Shown: in pieces, positions 13,076 through 25,254 of the stretch | Layout: each line of letters starts with the position of its first letter | Position numbering within the stretch: position 1 is the first letter of the stretch | DNA from: Lutraria lutraria | Taxonomy: Eukaryota > Mollusca > Bivalvia > Venerida > Mactridae | DNA: 64,000 nucleotides | Direction: 5' to 3' | NCBI GenBank assembly: GCA_964023205.1 | Contig: OZ026837.1 | Location: 11,137,479 to 11,201,478 of the forward strand | Position numbers and translations under genes: made by a program | Notes under the pieces: generated by a model | What the model saw: the letters and a program-made list of their open reading frames with translations, nothing else | The model's database searches: none | What the model was told of the DNA's origin: nothing

Positions 13076-13329
13076 AAATATACATGTACAAACACCCGAC
13101 AAGAACTGTCAGGTTTACTTTAATTCTACGTTAACGAATATTTAGATGCATTAATTACCTAGGCCTACTGATTTTTTCAATGTTCCTGGATTTAACCAGT
13201 CCAAATGCGAGGTATATGATTTATTGACCAGGCAGTCCAGTGCAGTACTGGGTAATAAAGCAGACCGGGTCGTAGCTTCTGCTTATATTATCAGTTGGCA
13301 TATAAATCAGCAGGATGTTAATTAGTCAT

Positions 13330-13530
13330 AAAGTTATCATCAGTACCAATCAATGGATGTCTACTGCAACATCTAACATGCACACATGAAAAGACAGATA
13401 AGGCAAATAAACCATTCAGAGATTCGACCTCCCGTAGTCCTACTACGACCTCCCGCAGCTTTTGGAGTCACTTACATCTAGGAGCTACATATAGCTACCC
13501 AGTACTGCTGTTCATGACTGTCGCAAATTT
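13330..13530 (+). repeat. Short interspersed repeat, copy 1 of 3
   Basis: The segment with AAAGACAG, AAATAAACCATTCAGAGATT and CGACCTCCCGTAG resembles two other places, 17735-17870 and 26840-26965. Those share a pattern like AACAAGAGATTAGACCTCCT, then GTCACTTACA-AGGAGCTG. Here the CGACCTCCCG phrase is itself duplicated. The family is not identified; it may be a SINE or MITE fragment. Confidence 0.4.
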
Positions 13531-16500
13531 ATAAGCCTTGTGCTGCTATGTTAGGTATATCTAGACGTGTTTTTTACTAAGTGCTACTTTTTACTCAATT
13601 ATTTAAAGTATTGATACCGTGCATAACGTCAAAAAATCTAGCCAATAATTAAATTAGTTTTTATTACTAAAAATTATGAGAATTTTACCGCAAACTTGTT
13701 GTATGATTGTGCATGTATTAACTGTAGAAATCTGTCCCGATTCTGCAGTATAGTTTTATTTTAATTTTCTAATGAAATACTTTTTAATATATATAGGTGT
13801 TAAGTAAGTTATAAACAGTATGTTTGTTTCGCAACGAATACTTATTTATTTATTTGTATGATCATTTGTAATATTAGCTGTATACAACTTGGTATGTACC
13901 TATTTATTATGTATACTACTTACCGCGTGTCCGATTAAACTATATTTAATGACATTTATCATTAAAATAGCTGCGAAAATTACAGTTTGCATCCAATATT
14001 AAATATATATATATAGTAGGTATTTGTTGCCAGAAATTACAAAATTGACACTTAGATTAGAATCTACCCCTATATTGTGTTTTTAAACAACGTGCTATAG
14101 ATGTATTTTTTCATTCTTGGTATAATAGTATTTCGACAAGTATATATATATATCTTTATTTCCTCCAAACACGGAGAGTATATACTATAATACATTGTAC
14201 AATGTACATATTACCGTTTATATACAAAAATATAATAAATCACAATCAATGAATATTCGCCTTACAACATAAGCAGGATGAATTCACATAATTCAATGCT
14301 CTAGCATTTATCATATGTCTGATATGTAATTCAAATGACATCGAAGATGATTACCACTTTGCTATATATAAATATTCGTAAGCAATTTTTAAAACCAGGA
14401 TACTATTATGCTCGCCCAAGAGTCTTCAAATTCACTCAACTCATGCTATCTACTGAAAAATTAGACATAATTAATCTAGCAAAATACACATATCATGCAT
14501 TTTCTTTACGTAAACAGTCAGTCGTTGTCGATACTTAATATTTCTAGGTGGACATGATGTAACCATTATTTTTGGTAAAAATCATTACCCAGATTCTAAT
14601 CTATATGATGCTTTTTTGTTTGTTTGTTTTGTTGTTGTTTTTTCATAAGTAACTTGCAGTTTACAAATCTAAATCGTGCTTCTTGATTCATGTAATTTTA
14701 AGCATTGCTCAACCTCTTTAATTTTTGAACTATTAGTTTTCATTAATCATCTGTCTTTCTTCTACTCTTTGAATTTTCACGATGTCACATGATCCGAACT
14801 TTATTGTATTTATACATATGTTTGTAACGAGATACTATGTTTTGTATAAGTTACTAAATAAAATCATGTTCCTGTACGTGTCTTAGAATGTGTAATGTTA
14901 CGTAATCTCGGTGCTATTTCGAGGAATATTGACGCTCGGCTTTTTTGTATATAGAATAGGAAAATTATGTATGGGTCTGACACATTGTATTTGATTGATT
15001 GTTGCAGTACCAGAAAATTATAAGTGAGAACGTTTATGTTATTGGTTACGATTAGTTTTTTTCTTATCTTTTAACAACTGAACGGTTTGATATCACACAT
15101 GATACTGTCGGTTTCAGAAGGTCAGTGGAAATGCCGTTATCTGATTGGTCAACCGGCCTGTCAATGAAATATCCAAGGAAGGGTCAATTGCCGCGTCGCT
15201 AATATATAGTCCTGGTACATAGATCGATAGTCAATAAACACCACGGGTGGTAAATGTATATACTGCAGATTTGCATTTTACTAGTTTGTATATAATATAC
15301 ATATATCTTCATCGATAGTAAAATATATGTATCAGAGGAATTGCTTGAGTAGCGGGCAAGTGAAAGACTAATGGATTTATGAAACAAATGTTATTTTACT
15401 AACTTGTCACATTTTAAGACGAAAATAAAACACGATTAAACGAGTATTTTTATCGATTCGGGTGTTATTAGTGTTTTACAGCACGAATACTCGAAGATAA
15501 TTTTATGTAAAATCTAATACAAGACCTTCTAAATTCTAATTGAATATTACACCTGTTAATCGACAGATCAATGATACGTAAATTTGTATAAATACATTTT
15601 GTATTCAAGACAGAAACAATAATGAATAATAATAATAATTTATATAGTTTTCAACATTTTTTACATTTTCAAAGCTTTATGAATACAACAAAAAATAATG
15701 TGTTCTACAATATAATCTTTTCAAACTAAATACAAAATACGTGTTCTTTCATTAAAAAAAACACCTTCGTACTCATTTTAGAAAGGTTCTAATGAGATTA
15801 TTAATGTATTTACTGACGCAAAAGAAATGGCCAAATCATTAAAGACGTTCCGTCTGTTGGATCTATGGTCTTATCGGGTGTCTGATCGATTTAACGGTTT
15901 ACATTAACTGGTTCCCGCTCAATGTTGCAGTGCACCAAAGGAACAAACAAGTCAACGGGAACCAGTTTAAGATTTTCACGCAGTCTATAGATTGTTACCC
16001 GGCTTCTTTACCTTATTCATAACATGAAGTCAGCCATGCGTCAGAGACGAGATCTATTATCTCAACTGAAATCAGTATTAAATTTAGCAAGTTATGATTC
16101 CTCTTATATATACATTTGTATTCCAGAATGTGTGCGTATATAGTGTGGCACCAGGTCACAAGTCTTGTATTTCAAATAATTGAATTGATCTAAATATGCA
16201 CTTTCATATTACGGAATAAAATCCAATATTCACAAATAATATGTGACTATAGAACGGGTGCATAAACTGTACAATTTCTACAATTATTATGACAATTTCC
16301 ATTCGTCTTAACAATGCCGATGTATAGACTGCTTAGTTTATTGAACTGTTAATATTAATCAAAGTGAGACGTGGGTCAAGAAAAAGGTGAAGTTACAATT
16401 AGCGACCGTACAAAATGACACCTAATTTTATAAATGTATCACGGAACAGCTTTTTATGCTCTTTGAATCTTTGCTTATCATCAAAGCATTCAAGTCTGCA

Positions 16501-16918
16501 TCAGAAACATTGGATTAAGTAAAGGTGTTTTCAAGTTGAAACTACAATCTAGAGCAGATTTTTTAAGGAAGAACTCGTCAAATAAATGGAAAAAGATATA
16601 CTAGTAATAACCGAAAACCTGTTTCAATTGTACGCGCATCATTGCGCATGTGTTATCAAAACTTAATACCCGCGACTTCGTATTTGATATGGGAGTGAGG
16701 TTTGTAAAATGTAGTTTGAAGTACCATTTACTGACAGGAAGTTCGTAAGCTGAAATTTCTCAATCTGAAATGTATACTTCACTAATCATACTGCTCGTGA
16801 ATCCCGTGCATTCAATGACAATATGACCAGCATATTGTTTAATCGGTACGGTTTTCTGTAAGCAATAATAAAAACATTAAACAGGGCGGAAAAAATTTAA
16901 GAGGCTCGTCATACAAAT
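13531..16918. other. AT-rich gene-poor stretch
   Basis: No supported gene was found. TA dinucleotide runs occur near 14008-14016 and 14141-14152. Open frames are under 70 codons, with no start context or splice signals worth reporting. Confidence 0.4.
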
Positions 16919-17132
16919 CGAGTTTTACCGTTTCAACAGTCAGAGTCATATGAAGCGGACAGTTCACCTAAGCATCGCTCCTTGGAAGAACCAGTACTAG
17001 ACTCCCATTCTCCGTAAGCTACTGCCTACTTTCTCACATAAAGAGTCATGGTCGGTAGCGGGACTCGAAACCACGACCCTCTATCAATGAGAAGTTACAG
17101 TGATTTGAAGTCAGCTACCACGGAGACGGGTT
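16919..17132 (-). mobile_element. tRNA-derived SINE, minus strand
   Basis: Read on the minus strand, a tRNA-like head runs from CCGTCTCCGTGGTAGCTGAC to a pol III B-box-like TGGTTTCGAGTCCC. A body with TAGTACTGGTTCTTCC follows, then the end GTGAACTGTCCGCTTCATAT and GTAAAACTCG. The 53727-53982 segment is a second copy, alike along its whole length. A tRNA-type head with a shared non-tRNA body is the hallmark of a SINE. The head resembles bivalve SINE heads I recall (GCCTCCGTGG...). It is not a functional tRNA gene, since the cloverleaf is not preserved. Confidence 0.75.
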
Positions 17133-17734
17133 TCGCCCGATTGTGAATTTCGCTTATCATTTGTTTGAAAAAAAGTATTATTAACAATGATTAATGAAAT
17201 TAAACATGATGTTTGACAATACTATAGACTAAACTTGTAAGAAATATTTACACCTCCTGGCCTGTAACTCGCGTTTAATTTTCGAACAAAATACTTAATA
17301 TTAGCAATTATTTCGGTTATGATCTAATAAACCTTTTATTGAAGCATAAAAAGTAATTAAAGGATTTGTCAAATTTGTTGTATACCGTTTTCTGAAAGTT
17401 TTAAACATGTGACATCTGCTAGATAAATATTTTCTCAGTTAATCTTTGCTATACCCACTAGAAAAGTAATCGTCCTGAAAAAAAATGGTACGAGTAAATA
17501 AATATATATATATATTGAATGGCAGCAGGAGCTTGTGTAATAAAGCTATTAGTCAAAATTAGTGATTGTAAAACTCAGCAGCAAATGTTTACATAATAAG
17601 CTTTCAGAAAATTCAAAATTTACGCATGTGAAATCAGCAATTTTGGGAAAAAGTAATAGCCACACACGCAGTTATATAGGCGATAGCTGAAACAGCTTAT
17701 CTCTGTTATCTATGTCTCATCACCATACATCAGT

Positions 17735-17870
17735 AAAATGTATGACCATCACTCAATTCCAAACTGACCGTGACCAGACACAGGGGGCCATAAAACGAGA
17801 GATAAGACCTCCTGTGGTTTTTAGTCGCTTACACAGGAGCTGTTCAATAAATCCCCAAGCTGATGTGAAA
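17735..17870 (+). repeat. Short interspersed repeat, copy 2 of 3
   Basis: AACTGACCGTGACCAGACAC, GAGAGATAAGACCTCCTGTG and TCGCTTACACAGGAGCTG match the pattern seen at 26840-26965 and, more weakly, at 13330-13530. The identity of the family is unknown. Confidence 0.5.
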
Positions 17871-18287
17871 TACACCGATTTTCGGAATCTGTACAATTTC
17901 AGTTGATGACAGATTATATAATCCATACATTTTATAAACATGCGTTTCTTTTATGGATATATATATATAGAGTACGCACTTTTATAGGTACACTTCGGCC
18001 TATGTGTACTTACAATAATGACTGAATCATGCTGATGTTTTTATTTACTACAAACAATGATCTATCATGTTAAGTGACGTTAGATTTTTTTCTAAATTAA
18101 AAACAGTTATCATGTTTTTTTCGAGACAACAAAAATAAGAGCGACAGGAATAGCACGATACTAATATTAGGCTATTAATACTTAAATTTGTGCTGTTGTT
18201 ATCAGAGTTATTCATTTTTATTCCGGAATACAAAATCTATCATCTATTTTGAAACTTTTTCAAAAGGAAAATGTCAAATTTATTATA

Positions 18288-18296
18288 ACCCTTTTT
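18288..18296. repeat. Left target-site duplication of FB-A
   Basis: ACCCTTTTT directly precedes the element, apart from one extra T at 18297 in the T run. The same nine bases follow its right end at 25246-25254. Confidence 0.7.
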
Positions 18297-18297
18297 T

Positions 18298-19945
18298 ATG
18301 TGTGTGAAGTTGGCGGCCTAGCGGCCTAGCGGCCTGGCGGCGTGAAGTTGGCGGCCTGGCGGCCAAGCGGCCTGGCGGCGTGAAGTTGGCGGCCTGGCGG
18401 CCTGGCGGCCTAGCGGCGTGAAGTTGGCGGCCTGGCGGCCTAGCGGCCTAGAATTTTATACTCCCAATCGCCCAGAAATGCATCAGAATCACGTTCTATA
18501 AGCATTAGAAACTATTTTGGATGGAAAAAGTCGCAAAAAATCACTTTAACATAGGTATGAAATTTCGCCGAAAACTTAGTTTTTTCACCGACCCAAAATA
18601 TTAAACACCCAATCACTCAGAAATGTATCAGAATCACATTCTACATGCATTAGAAACGATTTCTGACGGAAAAAGTCGCAAAAAATCACTTTTTCATAGT
18701 TACGCCGCTAGGCCGCTAGGCCGCCAACTTCACGTTTTCAGCGGCCTAGCGGCCTAGAATTTTATACCCCCAATCGCCCAGAAATGCATCAAAATCACGT
18801 TCTACAAGCATTAGAAACTATTTTGGATGGAAAAAGTCGCAAAAAAACACTTTAACGTAGGTATGAAATTTCGCCGAAAACTTAGTTTTTTCACCGACCC
18901 AAAATATTAAACACCCAATCACTCAGAAATGAATCAGAATCACATTCTACATGCATTAGAAACGATTTTGGACGGAAAAAGTCACAAAAATTCACTTTTT
19001 CATAGTTACGCCGCTAGGCCGCTAGGCCGCCAACTTCACGTTTTCAGCGGCCTAGCGGCCTAGAATTTTATACCCCCAATCGCCCAGAAATGCATCAAAA
19101 TCACGTTCTATAAGCATTAGAAACTATTTTGGATGGAAAAAGTCGCAAAAAAAACACTTTAACGTAGGTATGAAATTTCGCCGAAAACTTAGTTTTTTCA
19201 CCGACCCAAAATATTAAACACCCAATCACTCAGAAATGAATCAGAATCACATTCTACATGCATTAGAAACGATTTTGGACGGAAAAAGTCGCAAAAATTC
19301 ACTTTTTCATAGTTACGCCGCTAGGCCGCTAGGCCGCCAACTTCACGTTTTCAGCGGCCTAGCGGCCTAGAATTTTATACCCCCAATCGCCCAGAAATGC
19401 ATCAGAATCACGTTCTATAAGCATTAGAAACTATTTTGGATGGAAAAAGTCGCAAAAAATCACTTTAACGTAGGTACGAAATTTCGCCGAAAACTTAGTT
19501 TTTTCACCGACCCGGAATATTAAACACCAAATCGCTCAGAAATTTATCAGAATCATATTCTACAAGCATAAGAATCTATTTTGGATGGAGAAGTCGCAAA
19601 AAACACTCTCACGGCATCATAATTACGCCGCTAGGCCACTAACTTCCCTTCTTTCAGTGCGTATACTCAAGTAATCATCGAGCGGCTTAATATATATTGT
19701 AGGAACTTATTTTACCATTAATTGTAAAGAAGCAAATTTATTTAAACTAAATCATTCTTATACAATATCGAAAGCAAAATCGGGACAGATGAGTGTGTGA
19801 ACTAAAACATATAATTTATAATCCAAAAATCAACTTTAACCACGGCGATAGCGACACTTCTCTATTATTTTAGTTTCCGAAACGCAGGTTTTACGGTTTT
19901 TTTTGTCTAGACTACTGATAAATAAACTAAGTTGATGCAGAAACT
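18298..19945 (+). repeat. FB-A left inverted arm
   Basis: It comprises the terminal GC-rich block (18305-18450) and sub-repeat units beginning near 18449, 18748, 19047 and 19350, with a period of about 300 bp. Each unit carries GCGGCCTAGAATTTTATAC, CCAATCGCCCAGAAATG and CTATTTTGGATGGAAAAAGT, then a paralogous half with CCAATCACTCAGAAATG. A single-copy inner part follows (19640-19945). Decayed half-repeats continue to about 20240 with no equally placed partner on the right. Confidence 0.9.
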
Positions 19946-20446
19946 TTTTTGGAAGGGAAAAGTCGCAAAAAAAATCACTTCACCATACTGGTACGCCATT
20001 ACGCCGAAAACTTCACCTTTTTAGCTATCTGGAATATTATACACACAATCGTCAAAAATGTATCAGATTCACGTTCTACAAGCAAGGGAAAAGTCGCAAA
20101 AGATACTCTCGCGGCAACAAAGTTACGCCGCAAGGCCACTAACTACCCTACTTTCGGCGACCCGGAATATTAAACACACAATCACTCCGAAGTGTATCAG
20201 AATCACGTTCTACACACTTTAGAAACTATTTTTGAAGTGAAAGTCGCAAAATGGTCACGTGTATGTGTACGTGAACGAAGATAAAATATTTATCATTCAG
20301 TCAGTGTTCTGAATACGTGAATAGGTACATTAATTTCGTGCCAAAGAAGAAATCGTTATGTTAATACATGCTTATGCTTCAGACAAAATAGAACGTATAA
20401 GAAAATCAAAGTACTGAATGTAGTGTCGGAACTCGATTTTTTCATA

Positions 20447-20525
20447 TGAGACTAGTCACTGGTGTTGCTCGCAACACAACAATGACTGTTAGGAGAAATC
20501 CTAAATTAGGAACTGTACAGTTGAT
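20447..20525 (+). repeat. Dispersed ~80-bp repeat inside the FB-A spacer
   Basis: The segment AGTCACTGGTGTTGCTCGCA ... TAGGAGAAATCCTAAATTAG matches 28672-28760, outside FB-A, with moderate divergence. This suggests that the spacer contains ordinary dispersed repeats rather than foldback-specific sequence. Confidence 0.5.
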
Positions 20526-21530
20526 GGATATTCATGCTTAGGAATTAACATACACAATCTCAATATTGCCATCTATTTATGTACATATTCTGATATTCAT
20601 GTGCTAAATTCCATCAACCTAGCATGATGGTTATCTAAGTTATCAGATGTTTCGAGTTATTATGTAGCCCTACCCAGCCTATACTTTTCCGAATTCATCG
20701 GTACTAAAATATGCATTGTTACCGTTGTATTTACTGATTTAATACATACCGGAAAGCTCTTCAATACGCCCCATTTTAATAATATATCTTGATTATGGCC
20801 ACATATCACTTTAAATGCATACTTCAGTGTTAGAAACGAATTAAAATCGACCTAGTGATAATCAGGTTTTGAAGAGTTTTTTTATTTTCCATGTTTTTAG
20901 TTCCATACACGGAACAAAATTGCTATCGATAATAGAAATGAACTGACATAAACAACTATCGATTGATTAATCGTAGTTTAGGATTTTTTCAGAAAATCTA
21001 TATAATTGGTATGAATTATATTCAAACTTAATATCATGATGTTGGACTATATGACAGGTTTTGAAGTGAAAGTAAAAGTTAATTGTAAAAAAGTATAGCT
21101 ATTCGGAAACTAGCCGGTATACGGCGATATTTGCCGATCGCGCTACGGAATATTCCGACATCGCACGATTTCATTAGTTCCATTACGATCCTTCTGTTTT
21201 AACAATTGCAAACTTCACAATAACTAAGTAAACAGTAGATTTGATTGTTAGTACAATCTGATTATTTGATGAAGCTGACGATTAACTATCACGTATGTTT
21301 ACAGAATGACGACTTTATGAATGAATAAGGAAGGGTTTCTCATTATTAGGGCATTACTGAAATTAAGTAATTGTTCTGTCTTAAATCTTATATAGATGCA
21401 TTTTGTTTTATCCATGTAATAGAATATAATGAGATCTTATTGAATCATGCCATTTACATTTAAATAGAAAATGCGTTTCGTCTATGAAGTATGATTCCAA
21501 AAGCTGAGAGCTCTAATTTTGGTTTTGGTT

Positions 21531-22033
21531 TTACAGTTTGTCCTAATTTCTCGTCCAATGAAATCTCCGCATTTCATTTGATATTTGAAAAATAGATCGC
21601 ATAAAATGTGCTAAAACCTGATATGGAGAAAATACGTCACTTATCTTTCTGTATGTATTAGTTATCGTTCATATTTTGAATTTTATGGGATATATCACAA
21701 GCGACGCGGAGCGGAGCGCAGTGATATGTCGCATAAAATTCAAAATATGAACGATAACTGATTTACAGTTTGTCTTAATTTCTGTACAGACAGCGTAATA
21801 AGTGACGTATTTTCTCCATATCAGGTTCAAGGCACATTTTATGCGATATATTTTTCAAATTTCAAATGAAATGCGGACATTTCATTGGACGAGAAATTAG
21901 GACAAACTGTAAATACAGAAATTAAGACAAACTGTAAATCAGATATCCTTCATAATTTGAATTTTATGCAACATAACACTGCGCTCCGCTCCGCGTCGCT
22001 TGTAATATATCCCATAAAATTCAAAATATGGGT
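21531..22033. repeat. Nested inverted repeat at the centre of the FB-A spacer
   Basis: The arm 21531-21643, starting TTACAGTTTGTCCTAATTTC, is matched in reverse complement at 21799-21912. Inside lies a second palindrome, GTTATCGTTCATATTTTGAA against TTCAAAATATGAACGATAAC, surrounding GCGACGCGGAGCGGAGCGCA. A third, inverted, copy of that GC-rich block follows at about 21975-22000. It resembles a small MITE pair or a hairpin-forming insertion, lying close to the midpoint of FB-A. Confidence 0.8.
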
Positions 22034-22444
22034 TATTCATAAGTGACAACCACATTTTCGTAATCTGATATGCTTATGGGTTTCAAACTTAATATTCTGT
22101 ACATTGAGTTGTTTAGTAACTACTTTTTTCTATTAAACACATAAGCAAGTTGACTTTCAAGATGACCGCCAATTCAAACCAAGGAAGGTAAATATTGTAG
22201 ATGTGGGAAATATGTATTGGTGTGCGACGCAAATATTTGCAAATGCCAGTGTTTTTTTTTAGTCATTAATTTCTTTAATCATATTATATGACCTGTCTTA
22301 TTCTTAACATTTTGCATTTAACATGCACATATACGTCTTGCTTAAAAAATGTATCAATCAGGGAATCAATTTAAGTATCTATTCAGTAGCTATATATTAG
22401 CCATCTAATAACTGATTGTGTAATTAGAAGCTACTAGTCTATCA

Positions 22445-22850
22445 ATGACCTTGTTATTGGCCTATCTACCGTGGAATATGCGAGGGGTGATCCAGAAATT
22501 CGTAGACAGTACATGTTTATCACAAATAAATATACGTAATAATGTTAAATTCCGATTCCGTCTGGCCATTAGCGGTTGCGAGATCTTACGTTGCACACGC
22601 GGTGAGTTACACGTGCTTACAACGTACTATCGTCTTGCGATTTTCACGTTATCGTATGAAGCCGTACTTGCATGTACTGTTTACGAACCGAACCCTTTCT
22701 CACTCTGATGTTTTAAGCGCGTGCAAGTATGATGAACGTGAGTACTGGGGTAAATCCGCAGCCGGTACTCACAACATTCGGATCGCCGCGTTTATGCAAG
22801 TAGACAACACGCACTTGAAAGTATGGCGAGTTGGGACCGGCGCTTACTGA
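22445..22850 (+). other. GC-richer spacer segment with two overlapping open frames, no family recognised
   Basis: Within the AT-rich spacer this stretch has many CpGs. It carries two overlapping plus-strand frames, of 87 residues (22445-22708) and 102 residues (22542-22850). Neither shows a transposase motif, zinc finger or any family that I recognise. It could be the remains of a captured or transposase sequence, or simply a GC-rich insertion. Base composition is the only reason to flag it. Confidence 0.25.
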
Positions 22851-23084
22851 GCGCAAATAATTGTTCCAATGAATGAGATCTGCCCTACTTGAATCAAAGG
22901 TAGTGATGAATGACCAAATAAGCTATTTCATTACCAAATCAACACATAAAGATTTGAGCGGACTGGGATCGATCTCGTGATTACTGCATATAACATAATA
23001 AAAAAACGGAACATTTGTGCATGTTTCTTCGCCGCTTTCGAAATGTATGAGTTAAATACACATAATTCACGGCTACGTACCTTG

Positions 23085-25245
23085 AAACGTTTCTGCATGA
23101 ATTTATCAGTAGTCTAGACCAAAAAAAAAACTAAAACCAGCGTTTCGGAAAACTAAAATAATAGATAAGTGTCGCCGTGGTTAGAATTGATTTCTGGATG
23201 ATAAATTATATGTCTTAGTTTACACACTAATCCGTCCCGATTTTGCTTTCGATATTGTATAAGATGTATTTAGTTTAAATAAACTTGCTTCTCTACCATT
23301 AATGGTAAAATAAGTTCTAAGCGCTGAAAGAAGGAAAGTAAGTGGACTAGCGGCGTAACTATGATGCCGCGAGAGTGTTTTTTGCGAGTTCTACTTCAAA
23401 AACAGTTTCCTACGCTTGTAGAACGTGATTCTGATACATTTCTGAGTGATTGGGTATTAAATATTCAGGGTCGCAAAAAAAAATTTTTTTCGGCGAAATT
23501 GCGTACCTACGATAAAGTGATTTTTTGCGACTTTTTCCGTCCGAAATCGTTTCTAATGCATGTAGAATGTGATTCTGATACATTTCTGAGTGATTGGGTG
23601 TTTAATATTCCGGGTCGGTGAAAAAACTAAGTTTTCGGCGAAATTTCGTACCTACGTCAAAGTGATTTTTTGCGACTTTTTCCATCCAAAATAGTTTCTA
23701 ATGCTTATAGAACGTGATTTTGATGCATTTCTGGGCGATTGGGGGTATAAAATTCTAGGCCGCTAGGCCGCTGAAAACGTGAAGTTGGCGGCCTAGCGGC
23801 CTAGCGGCGTAACTATGAAAAAGTGAATTTTTGCGACTTTTTCCGTCCAAAATAGTTTCTAATGCATGTAGAATGTGATTCTGATACATTTCTGAGTGAT
23901 TGGGTGTTTAATATTTTGGGTCGGTGAAAAAACTAAGTTTTCGGCGAAATTTCATACCTATGTTAAAGTGATTTTTTGCGACTTTTTCCATCCAAAATAG
24001 TTTCTAATGCATGTAGAATGTGATTCTGATACATTTCTGAGTGATTGGGTGTTTAATATTTTGGGTCGGTGAAAAAACTAAGTTTTCGGCGAAATTTCGT
24101 ACCTACGTCAAAGTGATTTTTTGCGACTTTTTCCATCCAAAATAGTTTCTAATGCTTATAGAACGTGATTTTGATGCATTTCTGGGCGATTGGGGGTATA
24201 AAATTCTAGGCCGCTAGGCCGCTGAAAACGTGAAGTTGGCGGCCTAGCGGCCTAGCGGCGTAACTATGAAAAAGTGAATTTTTGCGACTTTTTCCGTCCA
24301 AAATAGTTTCTAATGCATGTAGAATGTGATTCTGATACATTTCTGAGTGATTGGGTGTTTAATATTTTGGGTCGGTGAAAAAACTAAGTTTTCGGCGAAA
24401 TTTCATACCTATGTTAAAGTGATTTTTTGCGACTTTTTCCATCCAAAATAGTTTCTAATGCTTATAGAACGTAATTCTGATGCATTTCTGGGCGATTGGG
24501 GGTATAAAATTCTAGGCCGCTGAAAACGTGAAGTTGGCGGCCTAGCGGCGTAACTATGAAAAAGTGAATTTTTGCGACTTTTTCCGTCAAAAATCGTTTC
24601 TAATGCATGTAGAATGTGATTCTGATTCATTTCTGAGTGATTGGGTGTTAAATATTTTGGGTCGGTGAAAAAACTAAGTTTTCGGCGAAATTTCATACCT
24701 ACGTTAAAGTGATTTTTTGCGACTTTTTCCATCCAAAATAGTTTCTAATGCTTATAGAACGTGATTTTGATGCATTTCTGGGCGATTGGGGGTATAAAAT
24801 TCTAGGCCGCTAGGCCGCTGAAAACGTGAAGTTGGCGGCCTAGCGGCCTAGCGGCGTAACTATGAAAAAGTGAATTTTTGCGACTTTTTCCGTCCAAAAT
24901 CGTTTCTAATGCATGTAGAATGTGATTCTGATTCATTTCTGAGTGATTGGGTGTTTAATATTTTGGGTCGGTGAAAAAACTAAGTTTTCGGCGAAATTTC
25001 ATACCTATGTTAAAGTGATTTTTTGCGACTTTTTCCATCCAAAATAGTTTCTAATGCTTATAGAACGTGATTCTGATGCATTTCTGGGCGATTGGGAGTA
25101 TAAAATTCTAGGCCGCTAGGCCGCCAGGCCGCCAACTTCACGCCGCTAGGCCGCTAGGCCGCCAGGCCGCCAACTTCACGCCGCCAGGCCGCTAGGCCGC
25201 CAACTTCACGCCGCCAGGCCGCTAGGCCGCCAACTTCACACACAT
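23085..25245 (-). repeat. FB-A right inverted arm
   Basis: This is the reverse complement of the left arm: single-copy inner part 23085-23345, then sub-repeat units, then the GC-rich terminal block 25108-25241. It has more sub-repeat units than the left arm, so the two arms have expanded unequally. Open frames of up to 107 residues here are repeat-derived and lie in a repeated non-coding unit. Confidence 0.9.
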
Positions 25246-25254
25246 ACCCTTTTT
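25246..25254. repeat. Right target-site duplication of FB-A
   Basis: ACCCTTTTT follows the terminal CTTCACACACAT and matches 18288-18296. Confidence 0.7.

Larger units (their letters stand above)
18298..25245. mobile_element. FB-A: 6.9-kb foldback element with composite inverted arms
   Basis: The termini are a perfect inverted repeat, ATGTGTGTGAAGTTGGCGGC on the left and its reverse complement on the right. Each arm begins with GC-rich blocks of GTGAAGTTGGCGGCC followed by GCGGCCTAGC units. About four units of roughly 300 bp follow, each made of two related half-repeats (containing AAAAAGTCGCAAAAAATCAC) separated by CTAGGCCGC hairpin blocks. An inner single-copy segment is 19640-19945 on the left and 23085-23345 on the right. 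The central spacer of about 3 kb (20240-23085) differs from the arms. A 9-bp target duplication flanks the element. Drosophila Foldback elements share this plan (long arms of sub-repeats, 9-bp duplication) and are linked to Mutator-like transposons. No transposase was recognised, so it is probably non-autonomous. Confidence 0.9.

Noticed and set aside
17040..17130. tRNA gene
   Set aside because: B-box-like sequence is present but the cloverleaf is not kept, and a non-tRNA body shared with 53.7 kb follows; it is a SINE.
24409..24732. 107-residue frame in FB-A right arm (and an 86-residue frame at 23361)
   Set aside because: They lie in the ~300-bp non-coding sub-repeat, recur with it and are not conserved as proteins.
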